NCBI GenBank assembly: GCA_005503165.1
Contig: SCNT01000015.1
Coordinates: 33,811 to 97,810 of the forward strand
Reading direction: 5' to 3'
DNA length: 64,000 bases
Source of the DNA: Sphingomonadaceae bacterium 3R27E2-A
Lineage (GTDB): Bacteria > Pseudomonadota > Alphaproteobacteria > Sphingomonadales > Sphingomonadaceae
Made by a program: the position numbers and the translations under genes. Below, piece by piece: positions 9,026-16,101 of this stretch; position 1 is the first letter of the stretch, and every line of letters starts with the position of its first letter. Below the pieces are notes generated by a model, which saw only the letters and a program-made list of their open reading frames with translations, was not told the origin of the DNA and searched no databases.

Positions 9026-9390
9026 GCGACGCCGGGAACGACGCGCAGCTCGACGTCATCGCCGACCGCCTGTTCGACACATGGGCGCGGCGGCACCAGG
9101 GCAAGGTGGCGAGCGACCTCGCCGAACTCCGCGCCAAGGTGGCAAGGCTCGAGGCGGAAGGCGAGCGCGCGCAGGAAATCCGCATCACCCGCGACCGCGA
9201 AATCCGCGAGATCAAGGATACGGTCGAAAAGGTCGACGGCAAGGTCGACACGCTGGTCAACGACAAGGCCGGGCGCGACACGGTGATCGGCTTTGCCAAG
9301 TGGCTGGTCGGCGTCGGCTTCTTCGGCACCGTCGGCAGCGTGATCCTCGCGACGCTGCACTACATTGGCTGGCTGCGCCCGCCCGCCTGA
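9022..9390 (+). CDS. Coiled-coil protein with C-terminal membrane anchor, lysis region
   Basis: A 122-residue product starts with GTG at 9022. Residues about 25-80 are highly charged with heptad character and likely form a coiled coil (ELRAKVARLEAEGERAQEIR, then KDTVEKVDGKVDTLV). A hydrophobic span lies near residues 93-115. The layout resembles XhlA-type holin-associated proteins, which anchor a coiled coil at the membrane. It sits directly before the endolysin. The similarity is structural and made by eye. Confidence 0.5.
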   Translation: MSDAGNDAQLDVIADRLFDTWARRHQGKVASDLAELRAKVARLEAEGERAQEIRITRDREIREIKDTVEKVDGKVDTLVNDKAGRDTVIGFAKWLVGVGFFGTVGSVILATLHYIGWLRPPA

Positions 9391-9414
9391 CCCGTTCGCA
9401 ACAAAGGAATCGAC

Positions 9415-10116
9415 ATGAACCTGCGCGACCTGCAGCTGTGGCTGAATGCCCACGGCGCGAACCTGATCGTCGACGGCCTGCGCGGCCCGTCGACGCGATC
9501 GGCGATCCTGAATGTTTTCGTCAACCGCGACGCGCCGGCGGTGACCCCCGCCGAAATCGAGCAGATCGCAGCGCGGCTGGGCGGCACCGCTCGGCAGCTG
9601 GCAGCGGTGGCCAAGGTCGAGAGCGCCGGCGGCGGGTGGGACGATGCGGGCCGCCTGAAATGCCTGTACGAGCGCCATTATTTCTGGCGCCGGCTGCGCA
9701 TCAACATTCCGTTCCTGTCGAACCCGACGCCCGGCGGCTACACGATCGACGCCGACCGCGACGGCATCAACGACAGCTGGGAGAAAGTCGCCGATGCGGC
9801 GATGCGCTCGCCCATCGCGGCGTTCGAAAGCGCGTCGTGGGGCAAGTTCCAGATCATGGGCGCGCATGCCTTTGCCGACCCCGCGCGCCGCGCGCAGGCG
9901 GTGTTCGCGGGCAATGCGGTCGAGTTCGTGTGGTGGCTAACCCGCGCCGAGCGCAACCATTATGAGGCGCTGGCGCGCTTCATCGAGGTCAACGGGCTGA
10001 CCCGTGCTTTCCGCGCCCTTTCGACCGACCCCGCCGACTGCCTGGCCTTTGCCCGCGGTTACAACGGCAAGGGGCAAAAAGGGTATGACCGAAAACTGGC
10101 GGAGGCGATGCGATGA
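9415..10116 (+). CDS. Phage endolysin, N-acetylmuramidase family
   Basis: This 233-residue lysin cuts peptidoglycan at the end of infection. An N-terminal peptidoglycan-binding-like segment (residues 1-40, DLQLWLNAHGANLIVDGLRG) precedes an N-acetylmuramidase catalytic domain with VAKVESAG (probable catalytic Glu69), LYERHYFW and SWGKFQIMG. These are signatures of the muramidase family once called DUF3380. The ribosome binding site AAAGGA lies seven bases before ATG 9415. No signal peptide is present, so release needs a holin. Holin-like and spanin genes follow immediately. Confidence 0.85.
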   Translation: MNLRDLQLWLNAHGANLIVDGLRGPSTRSAILNVFVNRDAPAVTPAEIEQIAARLGGTARQLAAVAKVESAGGGWDDAGRLKCLYERHYFWRRLRINIPFLSNPTPGGYTIDADRDGINDSWEKVADAAMRSPIAAFESASWGKFQIMGAHAFADPARRAQAVFAGNAVEFVWWLTRAERNHYEALARFIEVNGLTRAFRALSTDPADCLAFARGYNGKGQKGYDRKLAEAMR

Positions 10117-10385
10117 AGGTCCCGCACCTGCGCATCGTGGTCGCCGTGTCGGCCTATGTCCTGCTCGGCTTCGGGCTGGTCAGCGCGTTCGTGCTCGGAT
10201 GGACCAGCGACGACGTGACCAAGGGCAATATCATCGGCGCCTGGGTGAACTTCGCGATGCTGGCGATCGGCTTCTGGCTGGGCAGCTCGAGCGGCGGCAA
10301 GGCCAAGTCCGACGACCCCGCGCCGGTGCTGGTGGAAAACCCGCCCGACAAGCCGGTGCCGACGATGGAAGGGGAAGCGGCATGA
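10113..10385 (+). CDS. Holin-like membrane protein (90 aa)
   Basis: A 90-residue protein overlaps the endolysin stop as ATGA. Two hydrophobic segments (about residues 8-28 and 41-57) with a short loop containing TSDDVTKGN are followed by a hydrophilic Pro-rich tail. Size, two spans and position between endolysin and spanins fit a class II holin. No family name can be assigned from sequence alone. Confidence 0.55.
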   Translation: MKVPHLRIVVAVSAYVLLGFGLVSAFVLGWTSDDVTKGNIIGAWVNFAMLAIGFWLGSSSGGKAKSDDPAPVLVENPPDKPVPTMEGEAA

Positions 10386-10810
10386 TCCCGCTGCTCCCCT
10401 TCATCGGGCCGTGGCTGGTCCGCAAACTGATCGGGCGCGTCGGGGCGACCTGGGCGCCGCGCATCGCGCAGGGGGTGACGCTGGTGCTGGGCGCCGCGCT
10501 GCTGTGGCTGGCAATCAGCGCCGCGATCGGGGCGATCCGCGCCGACGCGCGCGCCGACCTGTTGGCCGAACAGGCGGCGGCGCAGGCAAAGGCCGACGCG
10601 GCGCAGCGCGCGCGCGAACGGCAGGCCGCCGATCGCCGCACCGACGAACTGAAAATCGGGGCGGCGACCGACGCGGCCCAGCAAAAGGAACTGACCGATG
10701 CGACGCAAGACCTGCCTGATTCTCGCCCTTCTGCCCGCCAGCGTGCTCGCGTCTGCGTCGAGCTGCGACGGGCAGCAAAGGCCGCGGGTCGAGCTGAGCC
10801 TGCCTGCTGA
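10382..10810 (+). CDS. i-spanin (Rz-like)
   Basis: A 142-residue protein has a basic N-terminus, one membrane span (about residues 31-52) and then a long Ala/Glu/Arg/Gln-rich coiled coil (LLAEQAAAQAKADAAQRARE and onward). This is the architecture of inner-membrane spanins, which join an outer-membrane lipoprotein to disrupt the outer membrane at lysis. The following gene overlaps its 3' end in another frame, the classic Rz/Rz1 arrangement. The start ATG overlaps the holin-like stop. Confidence 0.7.
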   Translation: MIPLLPFIGPWLVRKLIGRVGATWAPRIAQGVTLVLGAALLWLAISAAIGAIRADARADLLAEQAAAQAKADAAQRARERQAADRRTDELKIGAATDAAQQKELTDATQDLPDSRPSARQRARVCVELRRAAKAAGRAEPAC

Positions 10811-11006
10811 CACCTTCAACCGCGCCGATCGTCCCGCGATGACGGCCGAGGCGCTGGACAGCGAGGAAGCGCTGGAAGCGGTGCAGGACGCGCGCGACCG
10901 ATGGGGCATGGACAACGCCCGCGCGCTCGACGCGGCGTGCCGACTGATCCGCGACACGGCGGTCAGGACGCTGATCTGTCGCCCACCGCGCGCCGAGTGG
11001 GAATGA
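10698..11006 (+). CDS. o-spanin-like lipoprotein (Rz1-like)
   Basis: A 102-residue product lies in a different frame and overlaps the i-spanin gene by 113 bases. It opens MRRKTCLILALLPASVLASA followed by SSC, a lipoprotein-type signal with a slightly non-canonical lipobox and Cys23 as the lipidated residue. Overlap with the i-spanin gene plus a lipoprotein signal is the recognised o-spanin layout. The mature part (about 80 residues) is longer and less Pro-rich than lambda Rz1, so the assignment rests on architecture. Confidence 0.62.
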   Translation: MRRKTCLILALLPASVLASASSCDGQQRPRVELSLPADTFNRADRPAMTAEALDSEEALEAVQDARDRWGMDNARALDAACRLIRDTAVRTLICRPPRAEWE

Positions 11007-11129
11007 TCAGGGCAACCAGCCCCAGATCATTGCCAGCGCCCCGAACGCGCTGATCGCGCCGACGGTCCAGATTGCCCAGAGCGAAACGTCGCGTTCCTCG
11101 CCGCTGGGGTCGGGCCAGTCCTTTGCCAT
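11007..11129 (-). CDS. Tiny single-span membrane protein (40 aa)
   Basis: A 40-residue product starts at ATG 11129, two bases after the stop of the preceding minus-strand gene. A charged N-terminus (MAKDWPDPSGEERDVS) is followed by one hydrophobic span ending GWLP. It is the last gene of a compact minus-strand cluster converging on the phage spanin genes. The function is unknown. The clean hydrophobic segment and tight spacing support it as real. Confidence 0.5.
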   Translation of the reverse strand: MAKDWPDPSGEERDVSLWAIWTVGAISAFGALAMIWGWLP

Positions 11130-11131
11130 CG

Positions 11132-11290
11132 TCAGCGCGCGCGCCGGTTGAGCGCGGCGCAGCTCGCCGCCGCCGCCTCTGGCGACGCGAACGGCCCGTC
11201 GACTGCGAGCCGGCAGTCGGGCAGCGTCACCGTCGCCGCGGTGTCGATCACGACAAAGGCGTCGCGGCACGGCGCGACGACGTACCGCAT
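11132..11290 (-). CDS. Small hypothetical protein (52 aa)
   Basis: The product from ATG 11290 begins MRYVVAPCRDAFVVIDTAAT. An in-frame ATG at 11317 would add nine residues and overlap the upstream gene by 17 bases; neither start has a good ribosome binding site. The C-terminal half (PDCRLAVDGPFASPEAAAAS) resembles small SPOR-like or DUF-type beta-alpha proteins in which an Ala-rich helix follows short strands. The function is unknown. Confidence 0.45.
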   Translation of the reverse strand: MRYVVAPCRDAFVVIDTAATVTLPDCRLAVDGPFASPEAAAASCAALNRRAR

Positions 11291-11300
11291 CTGCGCCGCA

Positions 11301-11453
11301 TCAGGCGTCGGCGGCATTGAGCGCGTCGGCGGCCGCCTGCGCCGCGGCGCCGCTCGAATAGGCTTCGTCGAGCTGCGTTTCCTCCTCGCCGTCGATCGCG
11401 ACGACGAACCAGTCGCCGTCGGGATCGGGCCCGCGCACTTCATGATGGGGCAT
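11301..11453 (-). CDS. Small acidic hypothetical protein (50 aa)
   Basis: A 50-residue product starts at ATG 11453, preceded by AGGAGGAG, a strong ribosome binding site about eight bases upstream, which is the best evidence that this short frame is translated. The sequence is acidic with a short beta segment (DGDWFVVAIDGEEETQLDEA) and an Ala-rich helix. It has the same strand-then-helix look as the next gene in the cluster. It overlaps the 3' end of the upstream zinc-ribbon-like gene by 14 bases. The function is unknown. Confidence 0.5.
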   Translation of the reverse strand: MPHHEVRGPDPDGDWFVVAIDGEEETQLDEAYSSGAAAQAAADALNAADA

Positions 11454-11805
11454 GATCGTCTCTCCTCCTCGCCTGTTCGGCCTCCTGCCTCGCCTGCCGC
11501 TCGCCGATCGCCTCCAGCATCCATCGGTGGCCGTGCGCGTCGTCGCGGAACGGGGTGATGATTCCGCCCCATCGATCGGTCGCGAAATAGGTGTAGCCAA
11601 AGCAGCCCGCGGTCAACTTGCACGGTTTGTTGCGGCGGTTGAACAGGCTGAAATCGGGGCCGACCCTGGCGATCAGCGCGGGCAGGTCGATCGCCTGCTG
11701 GCGCTGGCAATAATTGCAGGCGGCATAGGCCTTCACCCCGATCCGCACCATATCGGCCAGCGTCAGCCCGTCATGGATACTGGAAGTTCGTCGCCGGTCG
11801 CCCAT
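11440..11805 (-). CDS. Small zinc-ribbon-like protein under a LexA box
   Basis: A 121-residue protein has two cysteine pairs, Cys30-x2-Cys33 (ACNYCQRQ) and Cys62-x5-Cys68 (PCKLTAGCFGY), separated by the segment IDLPALIARVGPDFSLFNRR. From memory, similar small Cys4 proteins recur in sphingomonads, sometimes described as zinc-finger or hypothetical. The C-terminus is a charged helix (RQARQEAEQARRRDD). A perfect alphaproteobacterial LexA box ends 18 bases before the start codon, so SOS control is likely. It heads a run of four tiny genes. A DNA- or RNA-binding role is plausible but unproven. Confidence 0.6.
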   Translation of the reverse strand: MGDRRRTSSIHDGLTLADMVRIGVKAYAACNYCQRQQAIDLPALIARVGPDFSLFNRRNKPCKLTAGCFGYTYFATDRWGGIITPFRDDAHGHRWMLEAIGERQARQEAEQARRRDDHAPS

Positions 11806-11822
11806 GCGCCGACGCTAATCGC

Positions 11823-11837
11823 GTTCCCCGAATGTTC
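11823..11837 (-). promoter_or_regulatory. LexA (SOS) box
   Basis: The sequence GTTCCCCGAATGTTC is a perfect GTTC-N7-GTTC direct repeat, the operator recognised by LexA in alphaproteobacteria such as Caulobacter and Rhodobacter. It lies 18 bases upstream of the minus-strand start at 11805, where LexA would block transcription. The only other neighbour is the 3' end of the nuclease-like gene, so the small zinc-ribbon-like cluster is the likely target. Confidence 0.7.
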
Positions 11838-11850
11838 GCAAGCGATTCGG

Positions 11851-12423
11851 TCAGGACGGGCAGCGATGCCTGCCCCAGTGGCGGTCCCATTTCAGCGCGG
11901 TGCCGCTGGCGATCATCGCGCAGCTGATGTCGATCGCGGGCCGCGAGGCCGTCGCGGGAACCGAACACCATGCCGCGATGCGATCGTAGGTGCCGCCGGC
12001 GAACAGGCAGCGCAGCCGGATCGGGGCCACCTCGACATGCCCGGTGGGCAGCGTTCCACGCGCTCCGCCCAGGATCGTCACCAGCGCGTCGCGTGACGCC
12101 GCGCCGCTGGCGTCGGGGCACGGGTGGCCGGGCCGGCACGTCTCGTCGATCTCGCGCGCCGCGACCCCCGACAGCCGCACCTTGAACCCCTCGGCACAGG
12201 CGATCGGCCCGTCGCCATCCCACACCCACGTCGCCGTGCAATCGAACCACAGCCCCGGCCCCTCGGCGGGCACGGGCTGGGCGGACGACACGGCAGGCGT
12301 CGGCGCACCGGCGAACAGCAGGATGGGGAGAAAGGCACTCAGCATGGCGCCCAGCATAAAGCCGACCGCGAGAGACATCGCCCCCCGAATGCGCCGAACC
12401 GCTGCCGAATTGGAGTGTGACAT
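11851..12423 (-). CDS. Exported SNase-like (thermonuclease-fold) protein, probably degenerate
   Basis: A 190-residue protein starts at ATG 12423; a TTG 15 bases upstream is less likely. A basic N-terminus and hydrophobic span (about residues 16-40) act as signal anchor. The rest resembles the staphylococcal-nuclease (TNase) fold: VWDGDG near the start, then FKVRLSGVAAREIDE (the usual RLxGIDAPE region), and later GTYDRIAAWC and ALKWDRHWGRH. Classic SNase catalysis needs Asp, Arg, Glu, Arg; here the GIDAPE site reads GVAAREIDE and the other residues are not clear, so activity is doubtful. Several cysteines suggest disulfides in the periplasm. Confidence 0.6.
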   Translation of the reverse strand: MSHSNSAAVRRIRGAMSLAVGFMLGAMLSAFLPILLFAGAPTPAVSSAQPVPAEGPGLWFDCTATWVWDGDGPIACAEGFKVRLSGVAAREIDETCRPGHPCPDASGAASRDALVTILGGARGTLPTGHVEVAPIRLRCLFAGGTYDRIAAWCSVPATASRPAIDISCAMIASGTALKWDRHWGRHRCPS

Positions 12424-12427
12424 AAAA

Positions 12428-12455
12428 TGTGCCGTCAATGTGCCGCGCTGTGCCG
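12428..12455. repeat. Three direct copies of TGTGCCG
   Basis: TGTGCCG occurs at 12428-12434, 12439-12445 and 12449-12455, spaced 11 and 10 bases apart, about one helical turn each. Helically phased short direct repeats beside a tRNA gene at a prophage border resemble arm-type binding sites of tyrosine recombinases. They could equally be an operator for the SNase-like gene, whose start lies just to the left. Confidence 0.4.
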
Positions 12456-12482
12456 CGTTTTTCCGCTTTGTTCCCTTCGCCC

Positions 12483-12511
12483 TTGACGCCCCCGCGGCCC
12501 GGCCTTAGCGA
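12483..12511 (+). promoter_or_regulatory. Promoter of tRNA-Arg
   Basis: TTGACG at 12483-12488 and TAGCGA at 12506-12511 are separated by 17 bases, a sigma70-type arrangement. The expected transcription start is some 20 bases before the tRNA. Confidence 0.55.
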
Positions 12512-12541
12512 AATCAGCGGAAATACTGACGTTTCCCATAA

Positions 12542-12618
12542 GCACCCGTAGCTCAGCAGGATAGAGCATCAGATTCCTAATCTGGGGGCCACAGGTTCGA
12601 ATCCTGTCGGGTGCACCA
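12542..12618 (+). tRNA. tRNA-Arg (anticodon CCT)
   Basis: A full cloverleaf is readable: acceptor arm GCACCCG pairing with CGGGTGC, a D-arm, an anticodon loop TTCCTAA on the stem TCAGA/TCTGG, and a TTCGAAT T-loop, with the CCA end encoded. The anticodon CCT reads AGG. It stands alone on the + strand at the edge of the prophage region. Confidence 0.95.
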
Positions 12619-12682
12619 TTATCAGGCGCGCGACGGGCCGGGGCGCGGCCGCGCGGGCTTGGCATATCCGTGTTTCGAAGAA

Positions 12683-12757
12683 TGGCTCCCCGGGTAGGAT
12701 TCGAACCTACGACCGATCGATTAACAGTCGATTGCTCTACCGCTGAGCTACCGAGGA
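12683..12757 (-). tRNA. tRNA-Asn (anticodon GTT)
   Basis: On the minus strand the sequence begins TCCTCGGTAGCTCAGCGGTA and folds into a cloverleaf with anticodon loop CTGTTAA (GTT, Asn), a GTTCGAAT T-loop and an encoded CCA end. It converges on tRNA-Arg with a 64-base gap. Confidence 0.95.
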
Positions 12758-12836
12758 ACACCCCGCCGTGGCGGGCAAGGCGGCCCCTTTGCCGCCGCGC
12801 GCTGTATTTTGCAAGAGGGTATCGGCACAATTTGTT

Positions 12837-12918
12837 GCGGCACCGGCCCGCTTCCCCGCCCGGCCTCCCGACGATAGCAAACTATGGGAGGGCGGGCGGG
12901 GAAGCGGGCCGGTGCCGC
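12837..12918. repeat. 33-bp inverted repeat downstream of nadK
   Basis: Two 33-base arms (12837-12869 and 12886-12918) are reverse complements with one mismatch, around a 16-base AT-rich loop. The element lies between the nadK stop and the tRNA-Asn gene. It can act as a transcription terminator for nadK, although it lacks a T-run. Its length is more typical of a dispersed palindromic repeat than of a simple terminator. Confidence 0.75.
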
Positions 12919-12933
12919 CACGCAAAACGCCCC

Positions 12934-13704
12934 TCAGACGATAAATTGTTCCATTGCGATGCGTTCGTCGAGCCCCTGGTCGGGATCGAAGAGCAGGGTC
13001 AGCGGCCGGCTGCGGTCGGTGGTGACCAGCACGGTCTTCACGTCGCGGATTTCGCGCTGGTCGGCGACCGCGCTCACCGGGCGCTTTGCGGCCTCGCGGA
13101 CATTGAAGCGGATGCTCGTCGATTCGGGGACTAGCGCGCCGCGCCAGCGCCGCGGGCGGAAAGGACTGATCGGCGTCAGCGCCAGCATCTGCGATTCGAG
13201 CGGCAGGATGGGCCCGTTGGCGCTGAGGTTGTACGCGGTCGATCCCGCGGGCGTCGATACCAGCACGCCGTCGCACGACAGTTCCTCGAGCATCGATTTT
13301 TCGTTGATCAGCACCTCGAGCTTCGCCGCCTGGCGCGTTTCGCGCAGCAGCGAGATCTCGTTGATCGCGGGCAGGATATGCCGCTCGCCGCCGACGGTCG
13401 TGATGTCGCCCGACAGCGGATGGATCAGGAAGGGGCGCGCCGCGGCGAGCCGGTCGAGCAACCCCTCGATGCGGAACTCGTTCATCAGGAAGCCGATCGT
13501 GCCGCGGTTCATCCCGAACACCGGCATGCTGCGCCGCTGGTCGAGCAACTGATGCAGCATGTGGAGCAGGAAGCCGTCGCCGCCGAGCACGATCAGCATG
13601 TCGGCCTCGTTGAGATCGACGAAGTCGTAGAGCGGGCGCAGCTCGGCCTCGGCCTCCAGTCCCGCGGGCGCGTTCGATGCGACGAGCGCGATCTTGCGAT
13701 GCAT
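12934..13704 (-). CDS. nadK: NAD kinase
   Basis: A 256-residue cytosolic enzyme that phosphorylates NAD to NADP with ATP. The GGDG nucleotide motif is at residues 41-44 (VLGGDGFLLHML), followed by the GMNRGTIGFLMNE stretch and the conserved CDGVLVSTPAGSTAYNLSAN region around residues 145-165. Length is typical of the short bacterial family. It lies 24 bases downstream of moaA on the same strand and is probably co-transcribed with it. A large palindrome follows the stop. Confidence 0.93.
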   Translation of the reverse strand: MHRKIALVASNAPAGLEAEAELRPLYDFVDLNEADMLIVLGGDGFLLHMLHQLLDQRRSMPVFGMNRGTIGFLMNEFRIEGLLDRLAAARPFLIHPLSGDITTVGGERHILPAINEISLLRETRQAAKLEVLINEKSMLEELSCDGVLVSTPAGSTAYNLSANGPILPLESQMLALTPISPFRPRRWRGALVPESTSIRFNVREAAKRPVSAVADQREIRDVKTVLVTTDRSRPLTLLFDPDQGLDERIAMEQFIV

Positions 13705-13728
13705 ATTGGTCCCCCGTGGAGCGGGGTG

Positions 13729-14736
13729 CTACCCGCCCGTTGCACTCATATGACGCGCGACCGCCGGTGCGGACTTTCGTTCGATCTGAAAGTCATGCGC
13801 GCGGGGTTTGCCAGCCAATGCGGCATCAATCAAGCCATCGACGTCGCCGCCTTCGCGCAAGGCCGCGCGCAGGTCGACATGGTCGTCCTGCCCCAAGCAC
13901 ATATAGATGCGCCCCTCGACGGTCAGGCGGATGCGGTTGCAGGTGGTGCAGAAATTATCGCTGAGCGGGGTGACCAGCCCGAGCGTGACAGGGCTGTCCT
14001 CGACCCCGAAATAACGCGCGGGGCCGCCGGTCCTCTTGTCGACGGGGAAGATCGCGTGCGATTCGCGCAGCGGTGCGATGAACGCGTGCAGCGGGATATA
14101 ATGGTCGCTGCGGTCGCCTTCGACTTCGCCGAGCGGCATCGTCTCGATCAACGTCAGGTCGCAGCCGGTTGTCGCGCACCAGTCCAGCATCGGCAGCAGC
14201 TGGTCCTCGTTGAGCCCGGCGAGCGCGACCATATTGATCTTGACCGCGATCCCCGCGGCGCGCGCGGCGGCGATGCCTTTGAGGGCGACGTCGACGTCGC
14301 CGACGCGGGTGATATGACGGAACGCGGCCCGGTCGAGCGTGTCGAGGCTGACGTTGATCCGCCGCACGCCGGCATCGGCGAGCATCGGCGCATGTTCGGC
14401 GAGGCGCATGCCGTTGGTGGTCAGCGTCAGCTCGTCGAGCCCGTGCCCGACCAGCGCCCCGAGTCGCGTGGCGAGCAAATCGATGCCGCGCCGCACCAGC
14501 GGCTCGCCCCCCGTCAGCCGGATGCGCCGCACCCCGCGCGCGACGAAACGCGCCGCGAGCTCGCCCATCTCCTCGATGCTGAGCACCGCCGAACGGGGCA
14601 GAAAGGTCATGTCCTCGGCCATGCAATAGCGGCAACGAAGGTCGCAGCGATCAGTCACCGACAGGCGCAGATAGTCGATCCGGCGGCCGTGGCCGTCGGT
14701 CAGCGGGACGGCAGACGAGGGGGACAATCGCGTCAT
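13729..14736 (-). CDS. moaA: GTP 3',8-cyclase MoaA (molybdenum cofactor biosynthesis)
   Basis: A 335-residue radical-SAM enzyme that converts GTP to 3',8-cyclo-7,8-dihydro-GTP, the first step of molybdopterin synthesis. The SAM-binding [4Fe-4S] cluster motif is visible as CDLRCRYC, and the C-terminal second cluster as FCTTCNRIR with a later Cys in YMCLGQ. GGEP (LTGGEPLVR) is the SAM-binding motif. The protein ends SATGG, the conserved C-terminal GG tail needed by MoaA. The chosen start (ATG 14736) is divergent from the EAL gene 40 bases away. Confidence 0.95.
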   Translation of the reverse strand: MTRLSPSSAVPLTDGHGRRIDYLRLSVTDRCDLRCRYCMAEDMTFLPRSAVLSIEEMGELAARFVARGVRRIRLTGGEPLVRRGIDLLATRLGALVGHGLDELTLTTNGMRLAEHAPMLADAGVRRINVSLDTLDRAAFRHITRVGDVDVALKGIAAARAAGIAVKINMVALAGLNEDQLLPMLDWCATTGCDLTLIETMPLGEVEGDRSDHYIPLHAFIAPLRESHAIFPVDKRTGGPARYFGVEDSPVTLGLVTPLSDNFCTTCNRIRLTVEGRIYMCLGQDDHVDLRAALREGGDVDGLIDAALAGKPRAHDFQIERKSAPAVARHMSATGG

Positions 14737-14776
14737 CCTGGCAATCTTGCTGCAAAAGGGGGGAGATTGGCAAGCA

Positions 14777-15994
14777 ATGCCTGCTATGGCGGCGCCGATG
14801 AATCGCATAGTTGACACATTCGCCGCGGCCGTCCGGCATCTCGAGGAACTCCACCTGCGCCACGATGCCGACATCGGCGTCATCCTGGTCCAGGTCGACC
14901 AGCTCGCGCGGATCAACAATAGCGCGGGGACCGAGGCGGGCGACGCGGTGCTGGAGGAGATCGCGCGGCGGCTCGAGAGTTTTGCGGGCGACGAGTTCGG
15001 GCGCGGCTCGCACGTCGACCGGCTCGACGGGCCGCGCTTCCTGATCGTGCCCGCGGCGGCGCTGTCGCTCGGGGCCCTGCGCGCACAGGAACGCGCGCTC
15101 CACGTCGCGCTCGCCGAGCCGATGGTGGGCGACCCCAACGGCCGCCTCGCGATCCGCATCGCCGCCGCGCGGATCACGCGCGACGAGCCGGTCGCCGAGC
15201 AGCTCCGCACCGCGAGCGACCAGCTCGCGCGCCCCGCCTCGGCGCGCGACGGCGCGATGGTCAAGGCCGCGCTCGCGGCGGGCGAGGTGGTGATCCATTA
15301 CCAGCCGCAATATGACGTCGCGAGCGGGGCGATGACCGGGGTGGAGGCGCTGCTGAGGTGGCAGCATCCCGAACTGGGGCTGCTCGGCGCGGGGGCGCTG
15401 GTGACCGCGGCGCGCGCGGCGCGGCTCGAATGCGAGCTCACCGAACATGCGCACCGCGTCGCGCTGCACGAGATGGCAGGGTGGCCGAAGGCGCTGGCGA
15501 AGCTGCGCGTTTCGCTCAACATCACCGCCGCCGACCTGGGCGATCCCGATTTCGCCGACCGCTTCGCGGCGATGGCCAAAAAGGCGGGGGTCCACCCCGG
15601 CCGGCTGACGCTCGAACTCACCGAACAGGCGATGCTGAGCGACCCTGCGAGCGCCGCGGCGCAGCTCGCGCAGATCCGCGACCTCGGCTGCGCGATCGCG
15701 ATCGACGATTTCGGCACCGGCTATTCGAGCCTGTCGCTCCTGGCGCGGCTGCCCATCGATTATCTCAAGATCGACAGCGGCTTCACGCGCACGATCGACG
15801 GCAGCGACCGCGACCGCATCGTCGTGCGCGCGATCGTCGACCTTGCGCGCGCGCTCGGCCTGCTGGTGGTCGCCGAGGGGATCGAGCATGAGGCGCAGCT
15901 CGCGCGGTTGAAGGACCTCGGCGTTGCGACCTGGCAGGGGTTCCTGAAGTCGGGGCCGGTGCCGGGGGATGAGCTGGTGGCTTTGCTGCGATAA
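14777..15994 (+). CDS. Cyclic-di-GMP phosphodiesterase (EAL) with degenerate GGDEF domain
   Basis: A 405-residue cytosolic protein. Residues about 10-140 are a diverged GGDEF domain (VDQLARINNSAGTEAGDAVL) in which the signature site reads LDGPRF, so cyclase activity is not expected. The EAL domain has EALLRW (residues 190-195), NITAADL, ELTEQ, DDFGTGYSS, YLKIDSGF, AEGIE and a QGFL end, so the main metal- and substrate-binding residues are kept and c-di-GMP hydrolysis is likely. No transmembrane or sensor domain is present. The start is ATG 14777 behind GGGGAG; ATGs at 14786 and 14798 are also possible. Confidence 0.85.
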   Translation: MPAMAAPMNRIVDTFAAAVRHLEELHLRHDADIGVILVQVDQLARINNSAGTEAGDAVLEEIARRLESFAGDEFGRGSHVDRLDGPRFLIVPAAALSLGALRAQERALHVALAEPMVGDPNGRLAIRIAAARITRDEPVAEQLRTASDQLARPASARDGAMVKAALAAGEVVIHYQPQYDVASGAMTGVEALLRWQHPELGLLGAGALVTAARAARLECELTEHAHRVALHEMAGWPKALAKLRVSLNITAADLGDPDFADRFAAMAKKAGVHPGRLTLELTEQAMLSDPASAAAQLAQIRDLGCAIAIDDFGTGYSSLSLLARLPIDYLKIDSGFTRTIDGSDRDRIVVRAIVDLARALGLLVVAEGIEHEAQLARLKDLGVATWQGFLKSGPVPGDELVALLR

Positions 15995-15998
15995 ACTC

Positions 15999-16095
15999 CG
16001 TCGTTGCGAGCGAAGCGAAGCAATCTCCAGCCATCAATCCAGCGCCATGACGATAGCTGGAGATTGCTTCGTCGCTACCCTCCTCGCAATGACGA
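15999..16095. repeat. Palindromic intergenic repeat (GTCGTTGCGAG...CTCGCAATGACG type)
   Basis: The outer arms CGTCGTTGCGAG and CTCGCAATGACG, and the inner arms AAGCAATCTCCAGC and GCTGGAGATTGCTTCG, make a long imperfect hairpin of about 97 bases. It fills the space between the convergent EAL and mfd genes and could end transcription from both sides. Elements with the core GCAATCTCC are familiar intergenic repeats in sphingomonads. Confidence 0.75.
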
Positions 16096-16101
16096 CCCCG
16101 A

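Noticed and set aside
1..11006. A gene transfer agent cluster instead of a prophage
   Set aside because: The order around the tape measure resembles GTAs, but the tail fibre with SGNH domain, lysis cassette and spanins are phage-like, and the peptidase gene typical of GTAs is not recognisable. With the head genes out of view this stays a preference, not proof.
12428..12455. TGTGCCG triplet as a CRISPR or iteron origin
   Set aside because: Only three seven-base copies with no replication gene, DnaA box or AT-rich segment nearby.
12542..12618. tRNA-Arg as the standard prophage attachment site
   Set aside because: The prophage lies on the 5' side of the gene and no duplicated 3' tRNA segment is seen, so the usual 3'-end integration cannot be claimed.
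12435..12830. A minus-strand open frame running across both tRNA genes
   Set aside because: It is antisense to one tRNA and sense through the other, has no conserved features, and is better explained by the tRNAs themselves.
15999..16095. An insertion sequence remnant
   Set aside because: No transposase frame or target duplication is present; the element is a short palindrome between convergent genes.
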